DNA of 64,000 nt from Tissierellia bacterium (GTDB lineage: Bacteria > Bacillota > Clostridia > Tissierellales > Peptoniphilaceae): positions 62,001 through 126,000 of the forward strand of contig JAUNLK010000003.1 in the NCBI GenBank assembly GCA_030535395.1. Reading direction: 5' to 3'. The position numbers and the translations under genes were made by a program. The notes beneath the pieces are model-generated. The model was not told the origin of the DNA. It did not search any database and saw nothing but the letters and a program-made list of their open reading frames with translations. Positions 35,128-48,586 of this stretch are shown here, one piece after another (position 1 is the first letter of the stretch; each line of letters begins with the position of its first letter).

Positions 35128-35574
35128 ATGGCAATTTTACAAAAGGGCGGCCAAGTGCCCGAGTTTACCCTGAGAGATCAACACGGCGAAAAAATCAGCT
35201 CCAAGGATATCAAGGGGAAAATCCTCCTCTCCTTCCACCCCCTGGCCTTCACCTCCGTGTGCACCGACCAAATGAGGGACTTGGAAAATAACTACGACCG
35301 CTTCCTGGAAAAGGGCGTGACCCCCATTGGCCTCAGTGTGGACCCCTATCCCGCCAAGGGCGTGTGGGCCCAGAGCATTGGCCTGTCCAAGCTCTCCATT
35401 TTGGCGGACTTCCACCCCAAGGGAGCCCTGGCCGAGGCCTGCGGCGTCTATATCGACAAGGCGGGGATCAGCGGAAGAGCGGCCCTGCTCATTGAAGACG
35501 GCAAGGTCCTCTGGTCCAAGGAGTACGGCCAAGGGGAGCGCCCCGATGTGGAGGAAATTATCGCCCAACTATAA
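35128..35574 (+). CDS. Peroxiredoxin (AhpC/TSA, BCP-like)
   Basis: A 148-residue protein with the peroxidatic Cys45 in SFHPLAFTSVCTDQMRDLE and a second cysteine at 105 (EACGVY). The TxxC motif is intact (TSVC). Members reduce hydrogen peroxide and alkyl peroxides, using thioredoxin-type reductants. The ATG at 35128 is preferred because AAAGGA is 6 bases upstream; an ATG two codons earlier is possible. An open frame further upstream runs through the structured leader and is not family sequence. Confidence 0.92.
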   Translation: MAILQKGGQVPEFTLRDQHGEKISSKDIKGKILLSFHPLAFTSVCTDQMRDLENNYDRFLEKGVTPIGLSVDPYPAKGVWAQSIGLSKLSILADFHPKGALAEACGVYIDKAGISGRAALLIEDGKVLWSKEYGQGERPDVEEIIAQL

Positions 35575-35575
35575 A

Positions 35576-35607
35576 GGAAAAAGATGCCCTCGGGCATCTT
35601 TTTTTTT
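35576..35607 (+). terminator. Terminator after the peroxiredoxin gene
   Basis: GATGCC/GGCATC with a short loop, flanked by AAAAA and TTTTTTTTT, directly after the stop codon. Confidence 0.92.
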
Positions 35608-35780
35608 GCCGAAATTTATTTTTCATTGAAAAAGAAGTCGGTCATCCTAAAATTTTGATGCCCCATGGGAAATTTAGACCAAGGAAAAAACAGCTCCCCC
35701 ATGGCCAATGGCTGAATCTTGGGGGAATACTCTTTAAAGGCTCCGAGGCTCCGGGGCAATTTCCAAAACCATCTTTCAAT

Positions 35781-36045
35781 TTAAAAACTCAAAACCAGAG
35801 CTGAAAAATCAACTTCCCTCCCTCTTTCTACTTTTAAAAACTCAAAACCAGAGCTGAGAAATCAGCTCCCCTCCCCCTCTGTACTTTTAAAACTTTCAGG
35901 CAGAGATGGAAAATCTGCTTCCCTCCCCCCTTTCTACTATTAAAAACTTTAAGCCAGAGATGAGAAATCAGCTTCCCTCCCCCTTTCTACTTTTAAAAAC
36001 TTTAAGCTAGAGATGAAAAATCAGCTTCCCTCCCCCTCTGTACTT
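35781..36045. repeat. Five tandem copies of a 53-bp unit
   Basis: Copies begin at 35781, 35834, 35887, 35940 and 35993, each exactly 53 bases; a partial sixth begins at 36046. The unit is TTAAAAACTY, a variable AAAGCCAGAG part, CTGAGAAATCAGCT (a short hairpin in the best copies), then a pyrimidine tract CCCTCCCCCTTTCTACTT. It lies between convergent transcripts, after the peroxiredoxin terminator and before the PFOR terminator. No gene is supported between 35575 and 36151; 35608-35780 shows nothing I recognise. Confidence 0.93.
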
Positions 36046-36116
36046 TTAAAACTTCCTTCCTTTAAAATAAGCCCCCTCTCAGCTCCCCCTGCCAGAGGTC
36101 GCCATTTTTCCCACAC

Positions 36117-36144
36117 AAAAAAGCCCACCGAAGTGGGCTTTTTT
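36117..36144 (-). terminator. Terminator after pyruvate:ferredoxin oxidoreductase
   Basis: AAAGCCCAC-TTCG-GTGGGCTTT on the minus strand, a UUCG tetraloop, followed by TTTT; 8 bases beyond the stop codon. Confidence 0.93.
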
Positions 36145-36151
36145 AGCATGC

Positions 36152-39703
<3,552 letters not shown>

Positions 39704-39738
39704 TTCTACCTCCTCTTAGAGCTACTAGTTATAATGTA

Positions 39739-39766
39739 ATTATATAGCACTTGGAAACATTATCAA
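39739..39766 (-). promoter_or_regulatory. Probable promoter of nifJ
   Basis: On the minus strand, TTGATA (39766-39761) and TATAAT (39744-39739) are 16 bases apart. The start codon is 36 bases downstream after AGGAGGTAGAA. Confidence 0.75.
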
Positions 39767-39801
39767 GCAAGGTAGTTATCCTAGTACAATATACATTTCA
39801 C

Positions 39802-40752
39802 TCAGGGTTTTTGATTGAATTCTTTCTCGCGGTTGATGCGAATGGCCTCCATAATTCTCTGATTGAGGACCTCGGCGGGATTGTAGCCCATCTCTTTTTG
39901 CTTGAAATTCTGCGTTGCAATCTCCATTATCACCGCGGTATTGCGCCCGGGGCGAAGGGGAATTTCCGCCTTTTTTACCTGTCTGCCCATGATGATTTCG
40001 AAGTCGTCCAGCATGCCCAAATGATCGTATTCCTGGCCCTCCACCCAGTGGGTGAGGTGGATGATGAATTCGATTTCCTTCTGTTCCATCACCGCCCCCA
40101 CCCCAAAGAGGCGCTGGATGTCGATGATGCCGATGCCCCTGATTTCCATAAAGTGGCGGGTCACTGGCGGGGAGGTGCCTATGAGGCGATCGTCAATTTT
40201 TTTGATAATGACGCTGTCGTCGCTGATGAGTTTGTGGCCATTGACAATGAGGTCCAGGGCCGTCTCGCTCTTGCCGATGCCGCTCTCCCCGGTGATGAGG
40301 ACCCCCACCCCGTAGATGTCCATGAGGATGCCGTGGCGGCGAATGGTGGGGGCCAGGGCAGTTTCCATATAGGTGATGAGCTCATTGACCACCTTGGTAG
40401 TGGTCTTGGGGGTCCTTAATATGGTGATGTGATACTCCCGGGCCAGTTCCACGGTTTCGGGGAAGATCTCCTGTCCCCTGGTGACAATGAGGAGGGGGAT
40501 TCGCTGGGCGAAGAGCTTTTCTATTCTGCTCCGCCGAACCTCCGGCTCCAGGGTGTAGAGATACTGCCACTCGGCCCCGCCAATGATTTGAATCCTCCCG
40601 GGGACGAAGGAGGTGTAGAAGCCCGACAGCTGGAGCCCCGGCCGGTTGAACTCCGAGGTGTAAATGTGAATGCTCTCGGTGCGATGGGATTCATTGATGA
40701 TTTCATATTCCAAGTGCTGGATGAGCTGGTGTACGGTGAAGCTATTGTTCAT
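39802..40752 (-). CDS. hprK: HPr kinase/phosphorylase
   Basis: A 316-residue protein. Walker A is GVLITGESGIGKSETALDL; the K4/HprK signature MEIRGIGIIDIQRLFG and the C-terminal LRPGRNTAVIMEIATQNF are both present. It phosphorylates and dephosphorylates HPr at serine in carbon catabolite control. The ATG at 40752 follows GGAGGGAAAAA and overlaps uvrC by 11 bases; a longer in-frame start within uvrC is less likely. Its presence implies an HPr/CcpA system in this organism. Confidence 0.96.
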   Translation of the reverse strand: MNNSFTVHQLIQHLEYEIINESHRTESIHIYTSEFNRPGLQLSGFYTSFVPGRIQIIGGAEWQYLYTLEPEVRRSRIEKLFAQRIPLLIVTRGQEIFPETVELAREYHITILRTPKTTTKVVNELITYMETALAPTIRRHGILMDIYGVGVLITGESGIGKSETALDLIVNGHKLISDDSVIIKKIDDRLIGTSPPVTRHFMEIRGIGIIDIQRLFGVGAVMEQKEIEFIIHLTHWVEGQEYDHLGMLDDFEIIMGRQVKKAEIPLRPGRNTAVIMEIATQNFKQKEMGYNPAEVLNQRIMEAIRINREKEFNQKP

Positions 40753-42631
40753 TTTTTCCCTCCTTTTTTGGACCCTGCTCCTCTGTCCCTCTGAAGTGCT
40801 CATAGAGGGACTCCGCCGCCCGCCGGTTCATGGCGGGAACTTCCAAGAGCTCCTCCACTTCTGCGGCCTTGATCTTGCTGATGGTTTTAAAGTGGGCCAT
40901 GAGGGCTTTCTTCCGCTTGGGGCCAATGCCCGCAATGTCGTCCAATTCCGAGCGGAAGGTGGCCTTATTTCTCAAAGAGCGGTGGTAGTTGATGGCGAAT
41001 CGATGGGCCTCCTCCTGGATCTCGTAGATGAGGCGGTAGAGGGGGGAGGTCTTTTTCATATTGTACTCCCGACCCTCAAAGATGATCCCCCGGGTGGTGT
41101 GGTGCTGGTCCTTCACCAGCCCCGCCACGGCCATGGGAATCCCCAGCTCCCGGAGGACCTCCTGGGCCACCCCCACCTGGCCCTTGCCCCCGTCCATGAG
41201 GATGAGGTCGGGATAGTAGGAGAAGCTGGTGGCCTTCTCGCCGGAGCTCCGCTCTCCCTCTCCCCGGACAAAGCGGCGGGTGAGGACCTCCCTCAGGGAG
41301 CCGTAGTCGTCGGCCCCCCGAATGGATTTGATCCTGAAGCGGCGGTAGTCGGTCTTCTTTCCCCTGCCATTTTCAAAGACCACCATGCTCCCCACACTCT
41401 CCACCCCGGAGATATTGGAGATGTCGTAGGCCTCGATGCGCACAATGGGCTCTGAGAGACCGGTGATCTTTTGAAGTTCCTCCAAGGCCTCCATTCGCTT
41501 TCGATTTTTGTTTTTGTAGCTCTCCCCGTATTTGGTGAGCATGTCCAGGGCATTTTGCTGGACCATGCGGAGGGTGGCCCGCTTCTCCCCAATTTTGGGC
41601 ACCAGAATCTGCACCCGGCCCTCCCGCTTTTTCCGGAGCATTTCCTCAATGAGCTCCTGCTGCTCCAGTTCCACGGGGATGTAGATCTTGGCGGGGATGT
41701 AGGCGGTACCGTGGTAGAACTGGGTGATGAAGGCGGTGAGGAGGGCGCCACTGTCCTCCCCATAGGGATTGTCCAAAAGGAAGTGCTCCCGGCCCATATT
41801 CTTTCCCTGGCGGAAGAAGAAGATCTGTATAACGGCGTGGCCCTCGTCCTTGGCCAGGTGAATCATATCGTACTCCTCCAGGCTGCCGGCATCGGTGATC
41901 ATCTGCTTTTCCGAGAGAATCCTCAATGCCTCCAGCTGGTCCCGCCTCCGGGCCGCCCCCTCGAAATTGAGCCCACTGGAGTAGGCCCTCATCTCCCCCT
42001 CCAGCTTTTTCAAAAGGGACTCCTCCTTCCCCTCCAAAAATTCCACAATTTCATCGATGAAGACCTGGTACTCCTCATCGGAGACCTCCCCGGTACAGGG
42101 GCCAATACAGCGATTGATGAAATAATTGAGGCAGGGGCGAATGGGGGTGAAGTTTTTGTTGAAATTGAGCTTGCAGTTTCGAATGGGATAGACCTCGTGG
42201 AAGACCTCAATGGCCTCATTGACCGCCAGGGCATTGGGATAGGGGCCGTAGTACTTGGCCCCGTCCTTTAAAATTCTCCGGGTCTTCATGACCCGGGGGA
42301 AGCGCTCGTTGGTCACTTTGATATAGGGGTACTGCTTGTCGTCCCGGAGGAGAATATTGTACTTGGGATAGTACTCCTTGATGAGATTGGACTCCAAGAT
42401 GAGGCTCTCCAGCTCATTGTGGACGATGATGTACTCGAAGTCGGCAATGTGGCCCACCATGGCCCGCACCTTGGCGGCACTCTTGCCATAGGAGCCAAAG
42501 TACTGGCGCACCCTTTTTTTGAGATTTTTGGCCTTCCCCACATAGATGATCTGATCGGCCTTATTTTTCATCAAATACACCCCGGGTTCGTCGGGGAGTA
42601 GGGCTAATTTTTCCTGAATGTATCCGTTCAT
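40742..42631 (-). CDS. uvrC: Excinuclease ABC subunit C
   Basis: A 629-residue protein of normal length. GIY-YIG nuclease domain at the N-terminus (PDEPGVYLMKNKADQIIYVG, KRVRQYF), a cysteine group (RPCLNYFINRCIGPC), a UVR motif, then the RNase H-like 5'-incision domain (IEAYDISNISGVESVGSMVVF, LILMDGGKGQVGVA) and C-terminal helix-hairpin-helix (LDDIAGIGPKRKKALMAHF). It cuts both sides of lesions with UvrB. The start follows GAGGAGCA. Confidence 0.98.
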   Translation of the reverse strand: MNGYIQEKLALLPDEPGVYLMKNKADQIIYVGKAKNLKKRVRQYFGSYGKSAAKVRAMVGHIADFEYIIVHNELESLILESNLIKEYYPKYNILLRDDKQYPYIKVTNERFPRVMKTRRILKDGAKYYGPYPNALAVNEAIEVFHEVYPIRNCKLNFNKNFTPIRPCLNYFINRCIGPCTGEVSDEEYQVFIDEIVEFLEGKEESLLKKLEGEMRAYSSGLNFEGAARRRDQLEALRILSEKQMITDAGSLEEYDMIHLAKDEGHAVIQIFFFRQGKNMGREHFLLDNPYGEDSGALLTAFITQFYHGTAYIPAKIYIPVELEQQELIEEMLRKKREGRVQILVPKIGEKRATLRMVQQNALDMLTKYGESYKNKNRKRMEALEELQKITGLSEPIVRIEAYDISNISGVESVGSMVVFENGRGKKTDYRRFRIKSIRGADDYGSLREVLTRRFVRGEGERSSGEKATSFSYYPDLILMDGGKGQVGVAQEVLRELGIPMAVAGLVKDQHHTTRGIIFEGREYNMKKTSPLYRLIYEIQEEAHRFAINYHRSLRNKATFRSELDDIAGIGPKRKKALMAHFKTISKIKAAEVEELLEVPAMNRRAAESLYEHFRGTEEQGPKKEGKNEQ

Positions 42632-42663
42632 TGCTCCTCTTTCTCATGTTCCACTGATGAAAA

Positions 42664-42685
42664 AAGGCCGAAAAATTTCGACCTT
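42664..42685 (-). terminator. Terminator after comEA
   Basis: The minus-strand RNA folds as AAGGTCGAAA/TTTCGGCCTT with one G-U pair, followed by TTTT. It separates the comEA operon from uvrC. Confidence 0.85.
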
Positions 42686-42717
42686 CCCTCACCCCTCCAG
42701 TGGAAGCTGTGCTGCTC

Positions 42718-43731
<1,014 letters not shown>

Positions 43732-43745
<14 letters not shown>

Positions 43746-44094
43746 CCTCATCTTCCCCTTCCTCTCTCTGGGTCCAAAGGCGCTCCAAGCCATAGAATTC
43801 CCGCTCTTCCCGGTGGAAAACGTGGACAATGACCTCGTTGTAGTCCAGGATGACCCAGCGGCTGTGGGCGCTGCCCTCATTGTGATAGAGCTCGTAGCCC
43901 GCCTCCGCCATTTTGTCCTGGATTTCATCCACAATGGCATCGATTTGGGGGGCGGAATTCCCGCTGATCACCACAAAGTAATCGGCAATGGTGGTCATCT
44001 GGGAGATGTCCAACACCTGAATATTGGCCCCCTGCTTGGCATCTGCACTGGCTTGAATGATCTCTAATTTCTCCTTGGCTTCGATTTTATCCAT
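43732..44094 (-). CDS. rsfS: Ribosomal silencing factor RsfS (Iojap family)
   Basis: A 120-residue protein with IQVLDISQMTTIADYFVVIS and RWVILDYNEVIVHVFHREEREFYGLERLW, both defining for the family. It binds L14 on the 50S subunit and blocks subunit joining in starvation. The ATG at 44094 follows GAGGAGGCAGT. The acidic tail EEGEDEDESN is longer than usual. Confidence 0.96.
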
Positions 44095-44156
44095 ACTGCC
44101 TCCTCTCACTATTATAACATGGAAAACCCTGTCCTAAGGCTTTCATCTTCAAAGAC

Positions 44157-45035
44157 TCACTCCCCCAAGAGGGCCACGGAGCCCTCCCGGTCCCAAATGA
44201 AGTAGCTCACGCCCCCAATGGTGTCGGGAACTCCCGGCAGGGTGGCCGTCTCCATGCCCTCCACCCCGATGCTCAAACTGCTCATGCCCATGCGGCTCAA
44301 TTTGGAGAGGGGCATATTGGTGTCGGTCTTTTCCAAAAAGTCCATGAGGACCAGGGGGGACTGAAGGAGCCCCTGGGGAGATTTGATCTTCTCCACAAAG
44401 GCCTTGGCGAAGGACTGCTGGGCCTCCACTCGCCCCAGGTCCTGATTCTTGTAGCCCTTGCGGAATCTGAGAAATTGCAGGGCCTCATCGCCATTTAAGT
44501 TCTGATGCCCCGCCTTCAGGTGAATGGCCAGAGGGGGATCGGCGGTGGGGTCCTCATAGTCCATGTCCATGGGCACCTCCACTTCCACGCCGCCCACTCG
44601 GTCCACCACCCTCCGGACAAACTCATAGTCCACCACCATGTAGTAGGGGATCTCAGTGCCAAAATTGTTGTTCACCGTTTCCAGGGCCAGTTCCGCTCCC
44701 CCGTGGGCATAGGCGTGATTGACCTTGGTGGTGCCGTAGCCGGGAATCTCCACCCGACTGTCCCGGGGGATGGACACCATGGAAATTTTGTCCGCCACGG
44801 GATCCACCCGCACCACCATCATTACATCACTGCGACTGGGATTGGTGGTGCCCTTGGTGGATCGGGCGTCCACCCCCATGAGGAGGATCTCGAAGGATCC
44901 GCCGGAGTCGGTGAGATCCCCCAGCCACTGACCCGCCTCCCCCTGATTTTGGGACTCCAGGAAAAAGTAACTCCCCCCCAAAATGAGGATCAAAATCAGG
45001 AGGGTGATAAAAAAGGATTTGAAGAATGTTTTCAT
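44157..45035 (-). CDS. LytR-CpsA-Psr (LCP) family cell-wall polymer ligase
   Basis: A 292-residue protein with an N-terminal membrane anchor (FFITLLILILILGGSYFFL) and an extracellular LCP domain: ILLMGVDARS, RSDVMMVVRVDP, VSIPRDSRVEIPGYGTTKVN, HAYAHGGAE, LQFLRFRKG with the conserved arginines. LCP enzymes transfer undecaprenyl-linked glycopolymers to peptidoglycan. Such a polymer could be the SLH ligand of the protein at 7135-8088 (inference). It lies 18 bases after yqeK. Confidence 0.95.
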   Translation of the reverse strand: MKTFFKSFFITLLILILILGGSYFFLESQNQGEAGQWLGDLTDSGGSFEILLMGVDARSTKGTTNPSRSDVMMVVRVDPVADKISMVSIPRDSRVEIPGYGTTKVNHAYAHGGAELALETVNNNFGTEIPYYMVVDYEFVRRVVDRVGGVEVEVPMDMDYEDPTADPPLAIHLKAGHQNLNGDEALQFLRFRKGYKNQDLGRVEAQQSFAKAFVEKIKSPQGLLQSPLVLMDFLEKTDTNMPLSKLSRMGMSSLSIGVEGMETATLPGVPDTIGGVSYFIWDREGSVALLGE

Positions 45036-45053
45036 TGAAGCTGTCGATTCCTC

Positions 45054-45617
45054 CTAAGCTTTGGACCCCTTCCCCAGGACATAGTAGTGATAACAGGCCA
45101 GGGAATCGGGGTGAATGGGCTGATTCTGACGTTTCAGATAGTCCATATTTTTCTCAATGGCGACCCTCATGGCGGCGTTGAGGTCCTCCCGGGCCAGCTC
45201 CCTCAGCTCGTCCACCCCGGGGAATTTCCGCTTGGGCTCCAGATAGTCGGCCAAATAGAGGGCCATCTCCAGGCCGGACATGGCCGCCCTCCCGGTGGTG
45301 TGATAGCGAATGGCATTGGCGATGTCCTGATTGTAGCCCAGTTCCAGGACATAGTCGGCGGCCAGGTGGCCGTGATAGACGGGGGGATACATCCGCCCCT
45401 CCTCCGTAATGCCCATGCCCAAATTCCGGGCGGCCTGGTACTGCTGGTCCACATCCTTGTACTTCCAAAAATCGTGATAGAAGGCCGCCACCTTGGCATC
45501 CTCCTGGGAGAGCTCGTGGAGGAGGGCATACTCCTCACAGAGCTCCATGACCCTCAGGACATGTTCATAGCGCTTCTGTCCCACATGGGCTAACAGTTCT
45601 TTATAGGGCAAATTCAC
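45054..45617 (-). CDS. yqeK: YqeK-type HD-domain diadenosine tetraphosphatase
   Basis: A 187-residue HD phosphohydrolase: RYEHVLRVMELCEEYA, AAFYHDFWKYKD (HD motif), YHGHLAADYVLEL and IRYHTTGRAAMSGLEMALYLADYLEP match the YqeK family, which cleaves Ap4A symmetrically to ADP. It overlaps nadD by 4 bases, its usual partner in Firmicutes. Confidence 0.94.
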   Translation of the reverse strand: MNLPYKELLAHVGQKRYEHVLRVMELCEEYALLHELSQEDAKVAAFYHDFWKYKDVDQQYQAARNLGMGITEEGRMYPPVYHGHLAADYVLELGYNQDIANAIRYHTTGRAAMSGLEMALYLADYLEPKRKFPGVDELRELAREDLNAAMRVAIEKNMDYLKRQNQPIHPDSLACYHYYVLGKGSKA

Positions 45618-46222
45618 CGGTACAACTCCATTTCCTCTATATAGTCGATGACCGAGTCGGGAATGAGATATTTTACGGACTTCTTCTCCCTCAGTCTGCT
45701 CCTGAGGTCGGTGGAGGAAATCTCGTATCTGGGGGCGTGGAGTATGGTCACTTTGGCCCCAAATTGTTCCCCCAAAAGTCTCGCTTCAGTCTCGATCTCC
45801 TCCATGGTGATTTTTTCAAAGCCGGGCCTCAGGGTCACCACAAAGTCGGTGAGGGCCGCCAGTTCGTCGAATTTCTTCCACTTCTTTAGGTCCAGAATGA
45901 TGTCGCTGCCCAGGAGGAAGTAAAATTGAGTCCCCTGGGGATAGGCCTCGTGGAGGAGGCCCAGGGTGTCCACGGAGTAGGTGATGTGGGGGTTTCTGAT
46001 TTCGATGTCGCTGATGGTAAAGTGGGGATTGTCATCAATGGAGAGGCGGACCATTTGAAGCCGCTCCTCATCGGGGACATCCCGCAGCGCCTTGTGGGGG
46101 GGATTGCCCGTGGGCACAAAGAGGACCTCATCCAGCCCCAGCTCGTCTCGCACATACTCGCTCATCATCAGATGGCCCATGTGTATGGGATTAAAGGACC
46201 CCCCCATGATGCCGACTTTCAT
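45614..46222 (-). CDS. nadD: Nicotinate-nucleotide adenylyltransferase
   Basis: A 202-residue nucleotidyltransferase with GIMGGSFNPIHMGHLMMSEY (HxGH), FVPTGNPPHK, FLLGSDIILDLKKW and the late ISSTDLRSRL motif. It forms deamido-NAD from nicotinate mononucleotide and ATP. It is 15 bases after yhbY. Confidence 0.97.
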   Translation of the reverse strand: MKVGIMGGSFNPIHMGHLMMSEYVRDELGLDEVLFVPTGNPPHKALRDVPDEERLQMVRLSIDDNPHFTISDIEIRNPHITYSVDTLGLLHEAYPQGTQFYFLLGSDIILDLKKWKKFDELAALTDFVVTLRPGFEKITMEEIETEARLLGEQFGAKVTILHAPRYEISSTDLRSRLREKKSVKYLIPDSVIDYIEEMELYR

Positions 46223-46237
46223 CGTCGCCTGCCTTTC

Positions 46238-46543
46238 TCAATCCCCCGATCCTGTGATCTCCTCAAAGGAGGATTCCTCGGGGTTTTTCCGAAAGAGGGT
46301 CAGGGTGCTGCCAATGGCCTGGACAAATTCAGCGCCAGTGGCCTCCAGGAGTTCGTCCTTGACCTCTTTGGGACTGTAGATGCTGTTTTTCAAAAAGGTG
46401 ATTTTTACCAGTTCGTGGTCCTCCAAGAGCTGATTGAGCTGATCGATGACCCCCTGGCTGATGCCCCCCTTGCCGATTTGCAGCAGGGGCTTGATTCCAT
46501 TGGCAAAGCCCTTGAGCTTGGCCCTTTCCTTTCCACTGATCAT
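46238..46543 (-). CDS. yhbY: YhbY family RNA-binding protein (CRM domain)
   Basis: A 101-residue CRM-domain protein: SGKERAKLKGFANGIKPLLQ, IGKGGISQGVIDQLNQLLED (GxxG loop), HELVKITFLKN and IGSTLTLFRKNPE. It is associated with 50S assembly in other bacteria. It lies between obgE and nadD as in most Firmicutes. Confidence 0.95.
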   Translation of the reverse strand: MISGKERAKLKGFANGIKPLLQIGKGGISQGVIDQLNQLLEDHELVKITFLKNSIYSPKEVKDELLEATGAEFVQAIGSTLTLFRKNPEESSFEEITGSGD

Positions 46544-46557
46544 GGAACCTCCTTGAT

Positions 46558-47835
46558 CTATTCAAAAAATTCAAATTCATAGCCCGCCATAAAGACGCTG
46601 TCGCCCTCGGCGGTGCCCAATTCCTTGAGGCCATCGATGACCCCGTTCTTCCTGAGATTCTCCTGGAAGTAACGGACGCTCTCGTGATCGTCGAAATTGG
46701 TGGAGCGAAGGAGCCGCTCCATATAGGGGCCATCCACAATGAATTTGCCCCCCTCTTGGTAGATGCGAATGCCCTCTTCCTGGACCCGCTCCTCCACATA
46801 GAGCTCGTCGTAGGTCTCCAGTTCCTCCCGCTCCTCTTCATAGGCCTCATTGACCCTGCCCAAGAGATCGTAGAGGAGCTTTTTGAGATCTCCCCCCATG
46901 GCCAGGGAGGTGCTGTAAATGGTCATTTCTTGGCCATAGGCCTCCCTCAGGCGCTCCAAGTTTTCCTCTGCTTCCGGCAGATCCATTTTATTGGCCAGAA
47001 GAATTTGGGGCTTTTCCCCCAGGCGGGGATTGTAGCCCTTGAGCTCTCCGTTGATCTTGGCCACATCCTCCACGGGGTCCCGGCCCTCGGAGCCCGAGGC
47101 GTCTACAATATGCACGATGACCTTGGTCCGCTCAATGTGGCGCAGGAAGTCGTGGCCCAGGCCCACGCCCTCACTGGCCCCCTCAATGAGGCCGGGAATG
47201 TCGGCAATGACAAAGCTCTCCTCGGGTCCCAGGGAGACCACCCCCAAATTGGGGGAGAGGGTGGTGAAGTGATAGTTGGCGATTTTGGGCTTGGCCGCAC
47301 TGACAATGGAGAGGAAGGTGCTCTTGCCCACATTGGGAAAGCCCACCAGGCCCACATCGGCCAGGGTCTTCAGCTCCAGGACGATCTCCCGCTCATCCCC
47401 GGGAAAGCCCAGTTGGCGGAAAGTGGGGGCCTGACGGGTGGCATTGGTGTAGCGAGCATTGCCCTTGCCCCCCTTGCCCCCACGGGCGATGATGTACTCC
47501 TGGCCGGGGGTGTTGAGGTCCACTATGACCTTTCCCGACTTTTCGTCCTTGACCAGGGTCCCCACGGGGACCTTCAGGCGGATGGATTCCCCGTCCTTGC
47601 CATACTGCTTCTTGCCCCTGCCGTCGTCGCCGTGCTCGGCCCGGTAGACGGCCTTGTAGCGAAAGTCCATGAGGGTGTGGACCCGCTCATCGGCTATGAG
47701 CACCACATCTCCCCCTCTGCCGCCGTCGCCGCCGGCGGGTCCCCCCGCTGGGACGTATTTTTCTCGACGCCAGGCAACGGCGCCATTGCCCCCGTTGCCG
47801 GCTTTAACCGTTATGGTACAGATGTCTACAAACAT
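46558..47835 (-). CDS. obgE: GTPase ObgE/CgtA
   Basis: A 425-residue protein with the glycine-rich Obg fold (GNGGNGAVAWRREKYVP, GGPAGGDGGRGGDVVL), the G domain (GFPNVGKSTFLSIVSAAKP, DIPGLIEGASEGVGLGHDFL, NKMDL) and a C-terminal OCT domain (about 340-425). The ATG at 47835 follows GGAGGTAGCA; a longer frame upstream lacks family sequence. It acts in 50S maturation and stress control. Confidence 0.98.
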   Translation of the reverse strand: MFVDICTITVKAGNGGNGAVAWRREKYVPAGGPAGGDGGRGGDVVLIADERVHTLMDFRYKAVYRAEHGDDGRGKKQYGKDGESIRLKVPVGTLVKDEKSGKVIVDLNTPGQEYIIARGGKGGKGNARYTNATRQAPTFRQLGFPGDEREIVLELKTLADVGLVGFPNVGKSTFLSIVSAAKPKIANYHFTTLSPNLGVVSLGPEESFVIADIPGLIEGASEGVGLGHDFLRHIERTKVIVHIVDASGSEGRDPVEDVAKINGELKGYNPRLGEKPQILLANKMDLPEAEENLERLREAYGQEMTIYSTSLAMGGDLKKLLYDLLGRVNEAYEEEREELETYDELYVEERVQEEGIRIYQEGGKFIVDGPYMERLLRSTNFDDHESVRYFQENLRKNGVIDGLKELGTAEGDSVFMAGYEFEFFE

Positions 47836-47923
47836 TGCTACCTCCAAATTTATTATAGCATAGGTCCTATTTTCAACGTGACAGACCGGGTAGGTTCTGT
47901 CTGAGACAATGTTAAATCTTGTC

Positions 47924-47952
47924 AAAAAAAAATTGCCGCGCGGGGCGGCAAT
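47924..47952 (-). terminator. Terminator after rpmA
   Basis: ATTGCCGC and GCGGCAAT form the stem on the minus strand, followed by TTTTTTTT. It separates the ribosomal-protein transcript from obgE. Confidence 0.92.
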
Positions 47953-47964
47953 CCTAATTCATCT

Positions 47965-48255
47965 TTATGCTAGTTCCTCGTAGGCAACTACATTGGCATA
48001 TTTTTTATTTTTGCCCTTGGTGACGTAGGAAACGCGACCGTCAATTTTAGCGAAGAGGGTGTCGTCTCCGCCACGACCGACATTTTCACCGGGGTAAATC
48101 TTGGTGCCCCGTTGACGTACCAGAATATTGCCTGCCAGAACGTGCTGACCGTCGCCCTTTTTCACGCCAAGGCGCTTGGACTCGGAATCGCGACCGTTCT
48201 TGGAGGAACCCATCCCCTTTTTCGAGGAGAAAAGCTCTAAATCAAAACGGATCAT
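47965..48255 (-). CDS. rpmA: 50S ribosomal protein L27 with cleavable N-terminus
   Basis: A 96-residue L27. The N-terminal [14 protein letters not shown] matches the Firmicute leader that the Prp protease removes after the aromatic residue (here Phe9); the mature protein then begins [15 protein letters not shown]. The rest ([30 protein letters not shown]) is standard. It overlaps prp by 14 bases. Confidence 0.98.
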   Translation of the reverse strand: MIRFDLELFSSKKGMGSSKNGRDSESKRLGVKKGDGQHVLAGNILVRQRGTKIYPGENVGRGGDDTLFAKIDGRVSYVTKGKNKKYANVVAYEELA

Positions 48256-48586
48256 GGTCCACCTCCTGAATGGATATCTTTAAAAATTTGCTGTAGTTCT
48301 TCTCAATTTCCCTTAGTCCAACCATCATACTCTCCAGTATCGTCTGGGTTTCGGGCTTTTCGTGGCCCTTGAGGATCCACAGGTACAGATAGCCGTCCCT
48401 CTGTCCCACTTTCAGCTGATCCTCCGGTATGGGGACCAGTTGGTGTGCGGAGAGAACTGCCGTCTGAGTCAGGGCGCTCACCCCATTGCAGACCACATCC
48501 CCGGTGGGGCTGTCGCTGTCCGCGTGGCCAGAGGCCTGAAATCCTCGGATATATCCTCCGGAGCGATACAATATGAAGCGATGCAC
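48242..48586 (-). CDS. prp: Ribosomal-processing cysteine protease Prp
   Basis: A 114-residue protein with the catalytic pair His21 ([10 protein letters not shown]) and Cys33 ([16 protein letters not shown]), the Prp/YsxB signature. It cuts the N-terminal leader of L27, which is encoded next to it. It overlaps rplU by one base and rpmA by 14. Confidence 0.95.
   Translation of the reverse strand: MHRFILYRSGGYIRGFQASGHADSDSPTGDVVCNGVSALTQTAVLSAHQLVPIPEDQLKVGQRDGYLYLWILKGHEKPETQTILESMMVGLREIEKNYSKFLKISIQEVDHDPF

Noticed and set aside
35781-36060. CRISPR array
   Set aside because: The 53-bp copies are contiguous, diverge throughout, and contain no conserved-repeat/unique-spacer alternation; no cas genes are nearby.
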